A DNA stretch of 64,000 bases from CAZGXI01 sp964529715. Its GTDB lineage: Bacteria > Chloroflexota > Anaerolineae > Aggregatilineales > Ch27. Where the stretch lies: contig CAZGXI010000019.1 in assembly GCA_964529715.1 (NCBI GenBank), positions 1-64,000 of the forward strand, read 5' to 3'. The notes below the pieces were generated by a model. It was not told where the DNA came from, did not search any database, and saw only the letters and a list, made by a program, of their open reading frames with translations. Each line of letters starts with the position of its first letter. Positions within the stretch are counted from its first letter, which is position 1. The position numbers and the translations under genes are program-made. Shown piece by piece: positions 1 to 6,943 of this stretch.

Positions 1-1104
1 CGCCAGGGCATTCCGGCGGCGGGCAACTTCCTGCAGCAGGAACTGGCCATCCTCACCGGTGCGGTCGAGGCGATGGTCGTGGACGTGCAGTGCATCATGC
101 AGGCGCTGGTCAAGCTGGCGACCAACTTCCACACCAAGATCATCACCACCTCGCCGAAGGTGCGCATCACCGGCGCGACGCACATCGAGTTCGACGAGCA
201 CAAGGCGCTGACCATCGCCAAGCAAATCCTGCGCGAGGCGATTGACAACTTTAAGAACCGGGGCGAGACGCACATCCCCGATGTGCGCGAAAACCTGATC
301 CCCGGCTTCTCGCACGAGTACATCAACTACATGCTCGGCGGCAGCTACCGCGCCTCCTTCCGCCCGCTCAACGACGCGATTATGGCCGGGCGCATTCGCG
401 GCGTGGCCGCCATCGTCGGCTGTAACAACCCGCGCAGCACGCAAGACTACTTGCATACCCACGTTACCCGCGAACTGCTTAAGCAGGATGTGTTGGTGGT
501 CGAAACCGGCTGCGGCGCCATTGCCAGCGCCAAGCTGGGCCTGCTGTTGGGTGAAGCGGGCCTGGATCAGGTCGGGCCGGGTCTGCGCGAGGTATGCGAG
601 ACCATCGGCATCCCGCCGGTGCTGCACATGGGGTCGTGTGTAGATAACACCCGCATTCTGACGGTGCTGACGCAGATGGTCGAGGAAGGCGGCCTGGGCG
701 ACGACATCGACCAGATTCCCGCCGTCGGCCTGGCCCCGGAGTGGATGAGTGAAAAGGCGCTTTCCATCGGGACCTATTGCGTGGCCTCTGGGGCTTACGT
801 CATCTTTGGCGGCTCATCACCCATCGAAGGAATGCCGGACCGCGTTTCCAACAGCGACGCCGTGTTGAATTACATCAGCGCAGGATGGGAAAAACTCTAC
901 GGTGGCAAGATGGAATTCGTCCGTGACCCGGATGAGATGATCCGGCGAACGCTGGCGCACATCGATCAGAAGCGGGCCGCGTTGGGCCTGCCCGTCTACG
1001 ACCCGGCGCGCTTTGGCCGCAGCGGCGACGCACGCATGGCCGAACTAGAAAAGCTGCCTTTGGCCGAACGCCAGGCCGCCCTCTATGGCATGCCGAACAG
1101 GTAG
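1..1104 (+). CDS. cooS: anaerobic CO dehydrogenase catalytic subunit (5' truncated by window edge)
   Basis: Ni-Fe carbon monoxide dehydrogenase, which interconverts CO and CO2 and feeds CO to acetyl-CoA synthase. The reading frame is open from base 1, so the true start lies upstream and the first in-frame Met codon at 73 is internal. Family motifs visible in order are DVQCIMQAL, GCNNPRSTQDY, VETGCGAIAS, GSCVDNTR and TYCVASG, which carry Cys ligands of the C-cluster in characterised CODHs. The C-terminus is complete (stop at 1102-1104). The gene ends 9 bp before acsB, as expected for the CODH/ACS pair. The N-terminal B- and D-cluster cysteines cannot be checked here. Assignment to the bifunctional (AcsA) form rests on the neighbourhood. 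Confidence 0.95.
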   Translation, partial: RQGIPAAGNFLQQELAILTGAVEAMVVDVQCIMQALVKLATNFHTKIITTSPKVRITGATHIEFDEHKALTIAKQILREAIDNFKNRGETHIPDVRENLIPGFSHEYINYMLGGSYRASFRPLNDAIMAGRIRGVAAIVGCNNPRSTQDYLHTHVTRELLKQDVLVVETGCGAIASAKLGLLLGEAGLDQVGPGLREVCETIGIPPVLHMGSCVDNTRILTVLTQMVEEGGLGDDIDQIPAVGLAPEWMSEKALSIGTYCVASGAYVIFGGSSPIEGMPDRVSNSDAVLNYISAGWEKLYGGKMEFVRDPDEMIRRTLAHIDQKRAALGLPVYDPARFGRSGDARMAELEKLPLAERQAALYGMPNR

Positions 1105-1113
1105 GAGCAGCCT

Positions 1114-3918
1114 ATGTCACGCTATATCGCAACCCGCGCCATTCGCGGCGCGAACGCCCTGGTTACGGAAGCAGAGATCATGCTTCGCAAGGCCCTGGCG
1201 GAAAAAGGGCCGGATACCCCGGTTGCTTTCCCGAACACGGCCTACTACCTGCCGCTGATCTTCGGAATGACCGGCCAGAAAGTGGAAACCATCGGGCAGT
1301 TGACGCCGATCCTGGAACATGCGCGCAGCTTGCTCCACCCCATGCCCTCGGAGCGCCATTGGACACCTTACCTGGGCGAGACACTCGACAGCGGCATGGC
1401 AACCTTGCTGGCCGCCGAAACCATCGAGGCCATCCGCTTCGTCTACGGCCTCCAACCGGAACGGATGCCCGGCTTCACGCTGGCGGGCGGCACCGCCTTC
1501 ACCAGTCCCGATGGCGTGAGTAGCAATGGTGCAGACGGCCACCTGAACGGCCCGATTGACGACATCCAGCTTCGCAGTTGGGGTATTCAATTGGTAGACG
1601 GGCGTATGCCCGGCTTCGCTGCCATTGTTGGCGCGGCCAAGTCGAACGAAGTCGCCGTCAAGATCGTGCGTGAGCTACAACGCCGCAACATCCTATGCTT
1701 CCTCTCCGGCAACGTCAACGGGCGGAGCATCATCCACCAGTTGCACGAGGAAGGCGTTGAACTTGGCTACGACACCTACACCGTCCCCTTCGGCACAGAT
1801 ACGATCAGCGCGATCTACGCGCTGGGATTCGCCGTGCGTTCGGCGCTGACCTTCGGCGGCATGAAAGGCGGCATGGCGCGTGACATTCTGATGTACAACA
1901 AGGAGCGCGTGTTTGCCTTTGTGCTGGCACTGGGCGAAGTGGACGACCTCAAATACGCAGCGGCGGCAGGCGCGATTAACTTCGGCTTCCCCGTCATCGC
2001 CGACACGGTGATCCCGGAAATTTTGCCCACCGGTGTCACCACCTATGAGCACGTCGTGAGTATGCCCTTCAACGAGATCGAGGGCAAAGACGACCTGGAA
2101 CGCGCCGAACGGCTGGTGCAGAAGTGCATCGAGGTGCGCGGCGTCAAGGTGCGCGTAGCCGATGTGCCCGTGCCGGTGCCCTATGGCTCGGCTTTCGAGG
2201 GCGAAGTGGTGCGCAAGGCCGATATGCGCGTCGAGTTCGGCGGCAAGTATTCCCGTTGCTTCGAGTATCTGCGCATGGTCGAGATGGACGCCGTGACCGA
2301 CGGCAAAGTGGAGGTGGTCGGGCCTGACTTTGCGGAAATCCCACCGCAAGGCCACATGGACATGGGTATCGTGGTCGAGGTGGCCGGGCGGCAGATGCAG
2401 AAGGACTTCGAGCCGGTGTTGGAGCGCCAGATTCACTACTTCGTCAATGGCGCGTCCGGCATCCAGCATATCGGCCAGCGCGACATCGCCTGGATTCGCA
2501 TCAGCAACGCCGCCGCCGACAAGGGCTTCAACCTGGAACACTTCGGCAAGATTCTGCACGCGCGCTTCCACGCCGACTTCGGCGCGATTGTGGACAAGGT
2601 GCAGGTGACGATCTACACCGCGCCGGACAAGGTCCAGCACTGGCTGGAACGGGCGCGCGAAGCCTACGACTTCCGCAACAAGCGCCTGGCAGACATGACG
2701 GACGATTCCGTTAACATCGCATATAGTTGCACGCTTTGCCAGTCCTTTGCACCTAATCACGTTTGTATTATCACACCGGAGCGGTTAGGACTGTGCGGTG
2801 CGTACAACTATCTCGATGCTGCCGCCAGCTACAGCATCAATCCGAACGGCCCGAACCAACCTATCAACCTCGGCACGCGGATCGATCCCCAAAAAGGCTA
2901 CTGGGTCGGGATCAACACCTATGCTAAGGCAGCTTCACATGGCGTAGTGCAGGAAGTCGCCATGTACTCGATCATGGAAAACCCGATGACAGCGTGCCTC
3001 ACCGAAGACACCGAAGTGATCATCGACGGGTATGTGACCACAATTGGCGACTGGGTGAAAGATCGTCAGGGTCAGCAGGGACCATTCGACGCCGAAGCCT
3101 GGACACTCAACGACGAGGGACAAATTACCCCCAGTCGTGTGCTCGGCGTTCACCGCAACCCTGCACCGCCATTCCTGATTCGCCTCGAAACCAAGTCGGG
3201 TCAGCGGCTGACTCTGACGCCCAACCACCCTATCGCCATTGACCGCCCCGAAGGGCAGGTGTGGATTCGGGCAGACGAGGTACAGGTCGAGGATCGGGTG
3301 TATGCTGTCGAACACGCGCGCCTGTGGGAACGCCTTGCAGTTGGCGAGAAGGTACTTGCAGGTGCAGCGCCGACCTCTCTGGAACGGGACGACTTCCTGG
3401 ATACCATAACCCGCGCCGACATAATCCGAAATGACGGCCTGTACGACTCGGTCTACAACCTGAGCCTGCTGGACATCAACAGCTACCTGGCGAACGGCCT
3501 GTTGGTGAAAAACTGCGGCTGCTTCGAGTGCATTGTCATGTTGATCCCCGAAGCAAACGGCGTCATGGTCGTCAGCCGCGAAGACACCAGCATGACCCCG
3601 GCGGGCATGACCTTCTCCACGCTGGCCGGCATGGCCGGCGGCGGTCTGCAAACCCCCGGCGTGATGGGTGTGGGCAAGTATTACCTGATCAGCCCCAAGT
3701 TCATCTCGGCGGATGGTGGCTTCAAGCGCGTGGTATGGATGAGCAGTGTGCTCAAGGAGACAATGGCCGATGAACTCAAGGCGGCTGCCGAGCGCGAAGG
3801 CGATCCGGACCTGATCGAGAAGATCGCCGATGAACGCCGTGTAACCACCGTCGATGAACTACTGGCCTGGCTGGAGGAACACAACCATCCGGCCCTGGTG
3901 ATGGACCCGATTTTCTAA
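1114..3918 (+). CDS. acsB: acetyl-CoA synthase (CODH/ACS beta subunit) interrupted by a mini-intein
   Basis: Condenses CO, a methyl group from the corrinoid protein and CoA into acetyl-CoA. The 934-residue product is about 200 longer than known AcsB. Removing residues 628-800 leaves 761 residues, close to the 729 of the Moorella enzyme. The cubane ligands of the A-cluster are visible at Cys539, Cys542, Cys551 and Cys561, with the same spacing as Moorella Cys506/509/518/528. The Ni-binding motif CGCFEC follows the intein; its first Cys (801 in the precursor, 628 after splicing) matches Moorella Cys595. The remaining extein aligns through GMTFSTLAGM and the C-terminal MDPIF. An insertion of about 20 residues near residue 130 is also present. 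The start ATG lies behind GGAGCAG, 9 bp after cooS. Activity should depend on protein splicing. Confidence 0.96.
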   Translation: MSRYIATRAIRGANALVTEAEIMLRKALAEKGPDTPVAFPNTAYYLPLIFGMTGQKVETIGQLTPILEHARSLLHPMPSERHWTPYLGETLDSGMATLLAAETIEAIRFVYGLQPERMPGFTLAGGTAFTSPDGVSSNGADGHLNGPIDDIQLRSWGIQLVDGRMPGFAAIVGAAKSNEVAVKIVRELQRRNILCFLSGNVNGRSIIHQLHEEGVELGYDTYTVPFGTDTISAIYALGFAVRSALTFGGMKGGMARDILMYNKERVFAFVLALGEVDDLKYAAAAGAINFGFPVIADTVIPEILPTGVTTYEHVVSMPFNEIEGKDDLERAERLVQKCIEVRGVKVRVADVPVPVPYGSAFEGEVVRKADMRVEFGGKYSRCFEYLRMVEMDAVTDGKVEVVGPDFAEIPPQGHMDMGIVVEVAGRQMQKDFEPVLERQIHYFVNGASGIQHIGQRDIAWIRISNAAADKGFNLEHFGKILHARFHADFGAIVDKVQVTIYTAPDKVQHWLERAREAYDFRNKRLADMTDDSVNIAYSCTLCQSFAPNHVCIITPERLGLCGAYNYLDAAASYSINPNGPNQPINLGTRIDPQKGYWVGINTYAKAASHGVVQEVAMYSIMENPMTACLTEDTEVIIDGYVTTIGDWVKDRQGQQGPFDAEAWTLNDEGQITPSRVLGVHRNPAPPFLIRLETKSGQRLTLTPNHPIAIDRPEGQVWIRADEVQVEDRVYAVEHARLWERLAVGEKVLAGAAPTSLERDDFLDTITRADIIRNDGLYDSVYNLSLLDINSYLANGLLVKNCGCFECIVMLIPEANGVMVVSREDTSMTPAGMTFSTLAGMAGGGLQTPGVMGVGKYYLISPKFISADGGFKRVVWMSSVLKETMADELKAAAEREGDPDLIEKIADERRVTTVDELLAWLEEHNHPALVMDPIF
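2995..3513 (+). other. mini-intein (Hint domain, 173 residues) inside AcsB
   Basis: The inserted segment begins with Cys (CLTEDTEV, block A: nucleophile Cys plus the typical DTEV) and contains TPNHPI (block B, His at intein position 78). It ends NGLLVKN (block G-like, terminal Asn173), followed at once by extein Cys801. The flanks MTA and CGCFEC are continuous in ordinary AcsB (MTS-CGCFE in Moorella), which fixes both boundaries. At 173 residues there is no room for a LAGLIDADG or HNH homing endonuclease. The penultimate residue is Lys instead of the usual His. The +1 extein nucleophile is itself an A-cluster nickel ligand. A non-splicing Hint relic is unlikely because all splice-junction residues are kept, but splicing is not proven. 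Confidence 0.9.
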
Positions 3919-3931
3919 TCGATGTGTTCTG

Positions 3932-3957
3932 GAGGGGTGAGGTACGCCTCGCCCCTC
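3932..3957. repeat. intergenic palindrome, AGGGG-core family, copy 1
   Basis: Arms GAGGGGTGAGG (3932-3942) and CCTCGCCCCTC (3947-3957) pair over 11 positions with one G-T wobble around a TACG loop. It lies 14 bp after the acsB stop and before the CBS gene. There is no U-tract, so it is more likely an mRNA-stabilising or dispersed palindromic element than a terminator. It shares the AGGGG/CCCCT core with hairpins at 9822, 11531, 14369 and 27752. Confidence 0.6.
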
Positions 3958-3982
3958 GATTCAGCTACGAAATGGCCCGATC

Positions 3983-4536
3983 ATGCCCGAACGCCAGTTT
4001 GTCCGCGACCTGATGACCGTCGGTGTAGCCACCTGTCCGCCCGATACCCCTGTTATCGAAATCGCCCGCCTGCTGTTGGATCGTGACCTGGAAGCAGTTG
4101 TTGTGCTGGATCACGAAGGCCATGCTGTCGGTGTGGTTGGTCAGGATGAACTGATCCAGACATATACCCGCGAAGATCGCCGCGACCTGACCGCCGGGGA
4201 CGTGATGCGCGACGGCGTCCCGCAGCTTCCACCTGACCTGCCACTGGCTGCTGCCGCGCAGATGATGCGCGACGGCGCAGTTCATCCCATGCCGGCATCG
4301 CTGCCCTNNNNNNNNNNATGCGCGACCAGGGGGTGCGCGTTGTGTTCCTGATGCATCACGCCGGCGGAATCACCTATCCGGCGGCGACGCTGTCGTATCG
4401 CCACCTGCTGCGCCACCTGGCAGCTGCCAGCGATGACGAGCTAAACGACCTGGGTATCGCGGCGGCACGACAGAACCCGATTGAGGCATTCAAGCAACGG
4501 CGCGACGCGGCAAAACGGCGAGGCAAGGACAACTAA
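3983..4536 (+). CDS. CBS-domain-pair protein, interrupted by a scaffold gap
   Basis: A small protein of two CBS domains, which normally bind adenosyl nucleotides and act as an energy-state sensor. The first domain (MPERQFVRDLMTVGV, then VGVVGQDELIQTY) and the start of the second (TAGDVMRDGVPQLPP) lie left of the ten Ns. The end of the second domain (VVFLMHHAGG, LSYRHLLRHL) lies right of them in another frame, so the gap length is wrong by at least a frame. Both edges contain the nonamer ATGCGCGAC; joining there would give AAQMMRDQGVRVVFLMHHAG, a normal second CBS domain. The sequence between that nonamer and the Ns (4274-4307) would then be spurious. Position between acsB and acsD suggests a role in the pathway, but none is demonstrated. 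The start ATG has no clear Shine-Dalgarno. Confidence 0.7.
4308..4317. other. assembly gap (10 N)
   Basis: Ten undetermined bases join two contigs inside the CBS-domain gene. The conventional length says nothing about the true distance. The frame changes across it, and ATGCGCGAC occurs at 4265-4273 and again at 4318-4326, so the contig ends may actually overlap. Confidence 0.99.
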
Positions 4537-4584
4537 GCGTTCCACAACGTTTCTGTGTGGAGATGTTGCAAGGAGAAACTTCTC

Positions 4585-5559
4585 ATGCCTGTTGAAATTC
4601 CCAAAGAAGCCTGGCCCGGAGCCGTGCGCATGGTCACTCTCGGCGCGACGGCGGCAGAGGGCGGCACGCGGACGCGCACCGTGACCGTCGGCGGCCAGAA
4701 GACCATGCCCTTCCTGCACTTCGAGGGCGAGACGCCGAATCGCCCGGTGGTCGCTCTGGAAATCAAGGACCAGCGCCCAGAGGACTGGTCGCCACTGCTG
4801 GTGGAAGCCTGGGGCGAGGCGCTCAACGATCCGGCAAACTGGGCCAAAGCCGCCGAAGCTGCCGGGGCCGACCTGCTGGTGCTCGAACTCAGCCTCACCG
4901 GACCGGATGGCAATCCCACCACTTCGCAGGCCGCCGTCGCCGCGACAAAAGCCGTGCTTGCTGCCAGCGGCCTGCCGCTGATCGTCTTTGGCCCTGGCCA
5001 GGCGGACGCAGACAACACGCTGCTCGTCGCGGTAGCCGAGGCGACCAAAGGCGAACGGCTGGCGCTGGGCATCTGCGAGGACAAAAACTACCGCACCATC
5101 GTGGCGACGGCGCTGGCGAACGGCCATCTGGTCACGGCACGCACGGCGATGGACGTGAACCTCGCCAAGCAGTTGAACATCCTGATCAGCGACATGGGCC
5201 TGCCGCTGGACCGCATTCTCATGGACCCCACTACCGGCGCGCTCGGCTACGGCATCGAGTACGGCTACTCGGTGATGGAACGGCTGCGCCTGGCTGCATT
5301 GCAAGGCGACACCATGACCCAGCTTCCCATGATCGTCACCCCAGGTTATGAAGCCTGGAAGACGAAGGAGGCGAAGGTCGGGGAAGGCGTGCCTGCCGCG
5401 TGGGGTGCGTGGCGCGAACGAGCGATCACCTGGGAGACGCTGACCGCTATCGCCCTGGTCGAATCCGGTGCAGACATCATTGTGCTGCGCCACCCAGAAA
5501 GTGTAAAGCGTGTGAAGACAGCAATTGACGACCTGATGGCCGTCCCGCAAATGGCATAG
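4585..5559 (+). CDS. acsD: corrinoid/iron-sulfur protein small subunit
   Basis: The 324-residue TIM-barrel subunit pairs with AcsC to form the corrinoid iron-sulfur protein that carries the methyl group from AcsE to AcsB. The product aligns with AcsD/CdhD from MPVEIPKEAW through ADLLVLELSLTG, GLPLIVFGPG, GICEDKNYR and ILMDPTTGALGYGIEYGYSVMER. An in-frame GTG at 4555 would add ten unrelated residues. The ATG at 4585 is preferred because AAGGAGA sits 8 bp before it. It begins 48 bp after the CBS gene and ends 19 bp before acsC, so it is co-transcribed with the operon. No cofactor is bound by this subunit itself in characterised systems; it shares the cobamide site at the dimer interface. Confidence 0.95.
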   Translation: MPVEIPKEAWPGAVRMVTLGATAAEGGTRTRTVTVGGQKTMPFLHFEGETPNRPVVALEIKDQRPEDWSPLLVEAWGEALNDPANWAKAAEAAGADLLVLELSLTGPDGNPTTSQAAVAATKAVLAASGLPLIVFGPGQADADNTLLVAVAEATKGERLALGICEDKNYRTIVATALANGHLVTARTAMDVNLAKQLNILISDMGLPLDRILMDPTTGALGYGIEYGYSVMERLRLAALQGDTMTQLPMIVTPGYEAWKTKEAKVGEGVPAAWGAWRERAITWETLTAIALVESGADIIVLRHPESVKRVKTAIDDLMAVPQMA

Positions 5560-5578
5560 TGGCAAGGAGAATTCCAGG

Positions 5579-6919
5579 ATGGCTCTCTCCGGCATTCAAA
5601 TCTACAAACTGTTGCCCCAGACGAACTGTAAAGACTGCGGGTTTCCAACGTGCCTGGCGTTTGCGATGAAGCTCGCCGCCAAGCAGGTCGAACTCTCGGC
5701 CTGCCCGCATGTCAAGGAAGAAGCAAAGGCGCAGTTGGCCGAATCCGCCGCGCCGCCCGTGCGGCTGGTGACGCTCAAGGCGAACGGTCACGAGGTCAAA
5801 GCGGGCAACGAGGTCGTGCTGTTCCGCCATGAGAAAACTTTTTACCACAAACCAGGCCTGTTCATTCGCGTGAAAGACGATGAGGCCATTGACGCGCTCA
5901 AGGCCAGAGTCGCCGCTGCCGACGCCTACACGGTGAACTACGTTGGCATGGACCTGACGTTAGATGGCTTCGCCGTTGAGTCGGTCTCCGGCGACGGGGC
6001 CAAGTTCGCCACAGCAGTCGGCGCCGTGCGCGCTGCCAGCAGGCGCCCGCTGATCCTGATCAGCCGCGATCCGGCGGTGATGGCTGCCGGGCTGCGCGCC
6101 ATTGACGGCGAAAGCCCGCTGATCTACGGAGCAGACGCAAACAACTGGGAAGCGATGGCCAGCCTCGCCGCACAGCACAAAGTGCCCCTGGCCGTCATTG
6201 CCTCTTCGCTAGACGCCCTGGCCGATCTGACCGAGAAGATCAAGGGCAAGGGCATCGAGGATCTGGTGCTCGACCCAGCAGTACGCGATTTGAGCGCGTC
6301 GCTCACCCTCAGCACCCTCATCCGTCGTCTGGCACTCAAGAAAAACTTCCGCCCGCTAGGCTATCCGATCATCGCCTTTCCCGGCGATGCCGGGGACCCG
6401 GCGCGCGAATCGGTGTTGGCGGCGCAAGCCATCGCCAAGTATGCCGGCTTCGTGGTGCTGGATCATTTTGCGCCGGAGACGATCTACGCACTGCTGGTGT
6501 TGCGGGAGAACATCTTTACCGACCCGCAAAAACCGATCCAGGTCCAACCGGGCCTGTACGAAGTCAACGGCCCGAACGCCGACTCGCCGGTGCTGGTAAC
6601 GACGAACTTCAGCATCACCTACTTCAGCGTCGCCAACGAGGTCGAAGGCTCCGGCCTGCCCGCCTGGCTGCTGATTGTCGATGCCGAGGGTATGAGCGTG
6701 CTTACGGCCTGGGCAGCGGGCAAGTTCGACGCCGAGCGGATCGCCAAAGCGATCAAGGCGTCTGGCATCGCCGACAAGATCAGCCACAAACGGGTCGTCT
6801 TGCCGGGGCACGTTGCCGTGCTCTCCGGCGAACTGGAAGGCGAACTACCCGATTGGGAGATTCGCGTTGGTCCACGCGAGGCAGTGGACCTGCCTGCGTT
6901 TATGAAACAGGCCCTGTAA
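5579..6919 (+). CDS. acsC: corrinoid/iron-sulfur protein large subunit
   Basis: The 446-residue cobamide- and [4Fe-4S]-carrying subunit of the corrinoid protein. The N-terminal cluster domain shows Cys17, Cys20, Cys25 and Cys42 (NCKDCGFPTC and SACPH), the same positions as in the Moorella protein. A central TIM-barrel part follows, with a C-terminal corrinoid-binding part (TTNFSITYFSV, LPGHVAVLSGELEGEL). AAGGAGA lies 9 bp before the ATG and the gene follows acsD by 19 bp. The protein alternates between Co(I) and methyl-Co(III). When it is oxidised to Co(II), the product of the next gene, AcsV, is expected to reduce it. Length and motifs are normal for the family, with no sign of damage. Confidence 0.96.
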   Translation: MALSGIQIYKLLPQTNCKDCGFPTCLAFAMKLAAKQVELSACPHVKEEAKAQLAESAAPPVRLVTLKANGHEVKAGNEVVLFRHEKTFYHKPGLFIRVKDDEAIDALKARVAAADAYTVNYVGMDLTLDGFAVESVSGDGAKFATAVGAVRAASRRPLILISRDPAVMAAGLRAIDGESPLIYGADANNWEAMASLAAQHKVPLAVIASSLDALADLTEKIKGKGIEDLVLDPAVRDLSASLTLSTLIRRLALKKNFRPLGYPIIAFPGDAGDPARESVLAAQAIAKYAGFVVLDHFAPETIYALLVLRENIFTDPQKPIQVQPGLYEVNGPNADSPVLVTTNFSITYFSVANEVEGSGLPAWLLIVDAEGMSVLTAWAAGKFDAERIAKAIKASGIADKISHKRVVLPGHVAVLSGELEGELPDWEIRVGPREAVDLPAFMKQAL

Positions 6920-6943
6920 AAGAGTCCAGAGACCAGGAAACCT

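Noticed and set aside
1693..2760. 355-codon minus-strand frame inside acsB
   Set aside because: Antisense shadow of a well-conserved gene; His-rich composition typical of such frames.
4555..4584. GTG at 4555 as the acsD start
   Set aside because: It would place the AAGGAGA ribosome site inside the coding region and add unrelated residues before the conserved MPVEIP.
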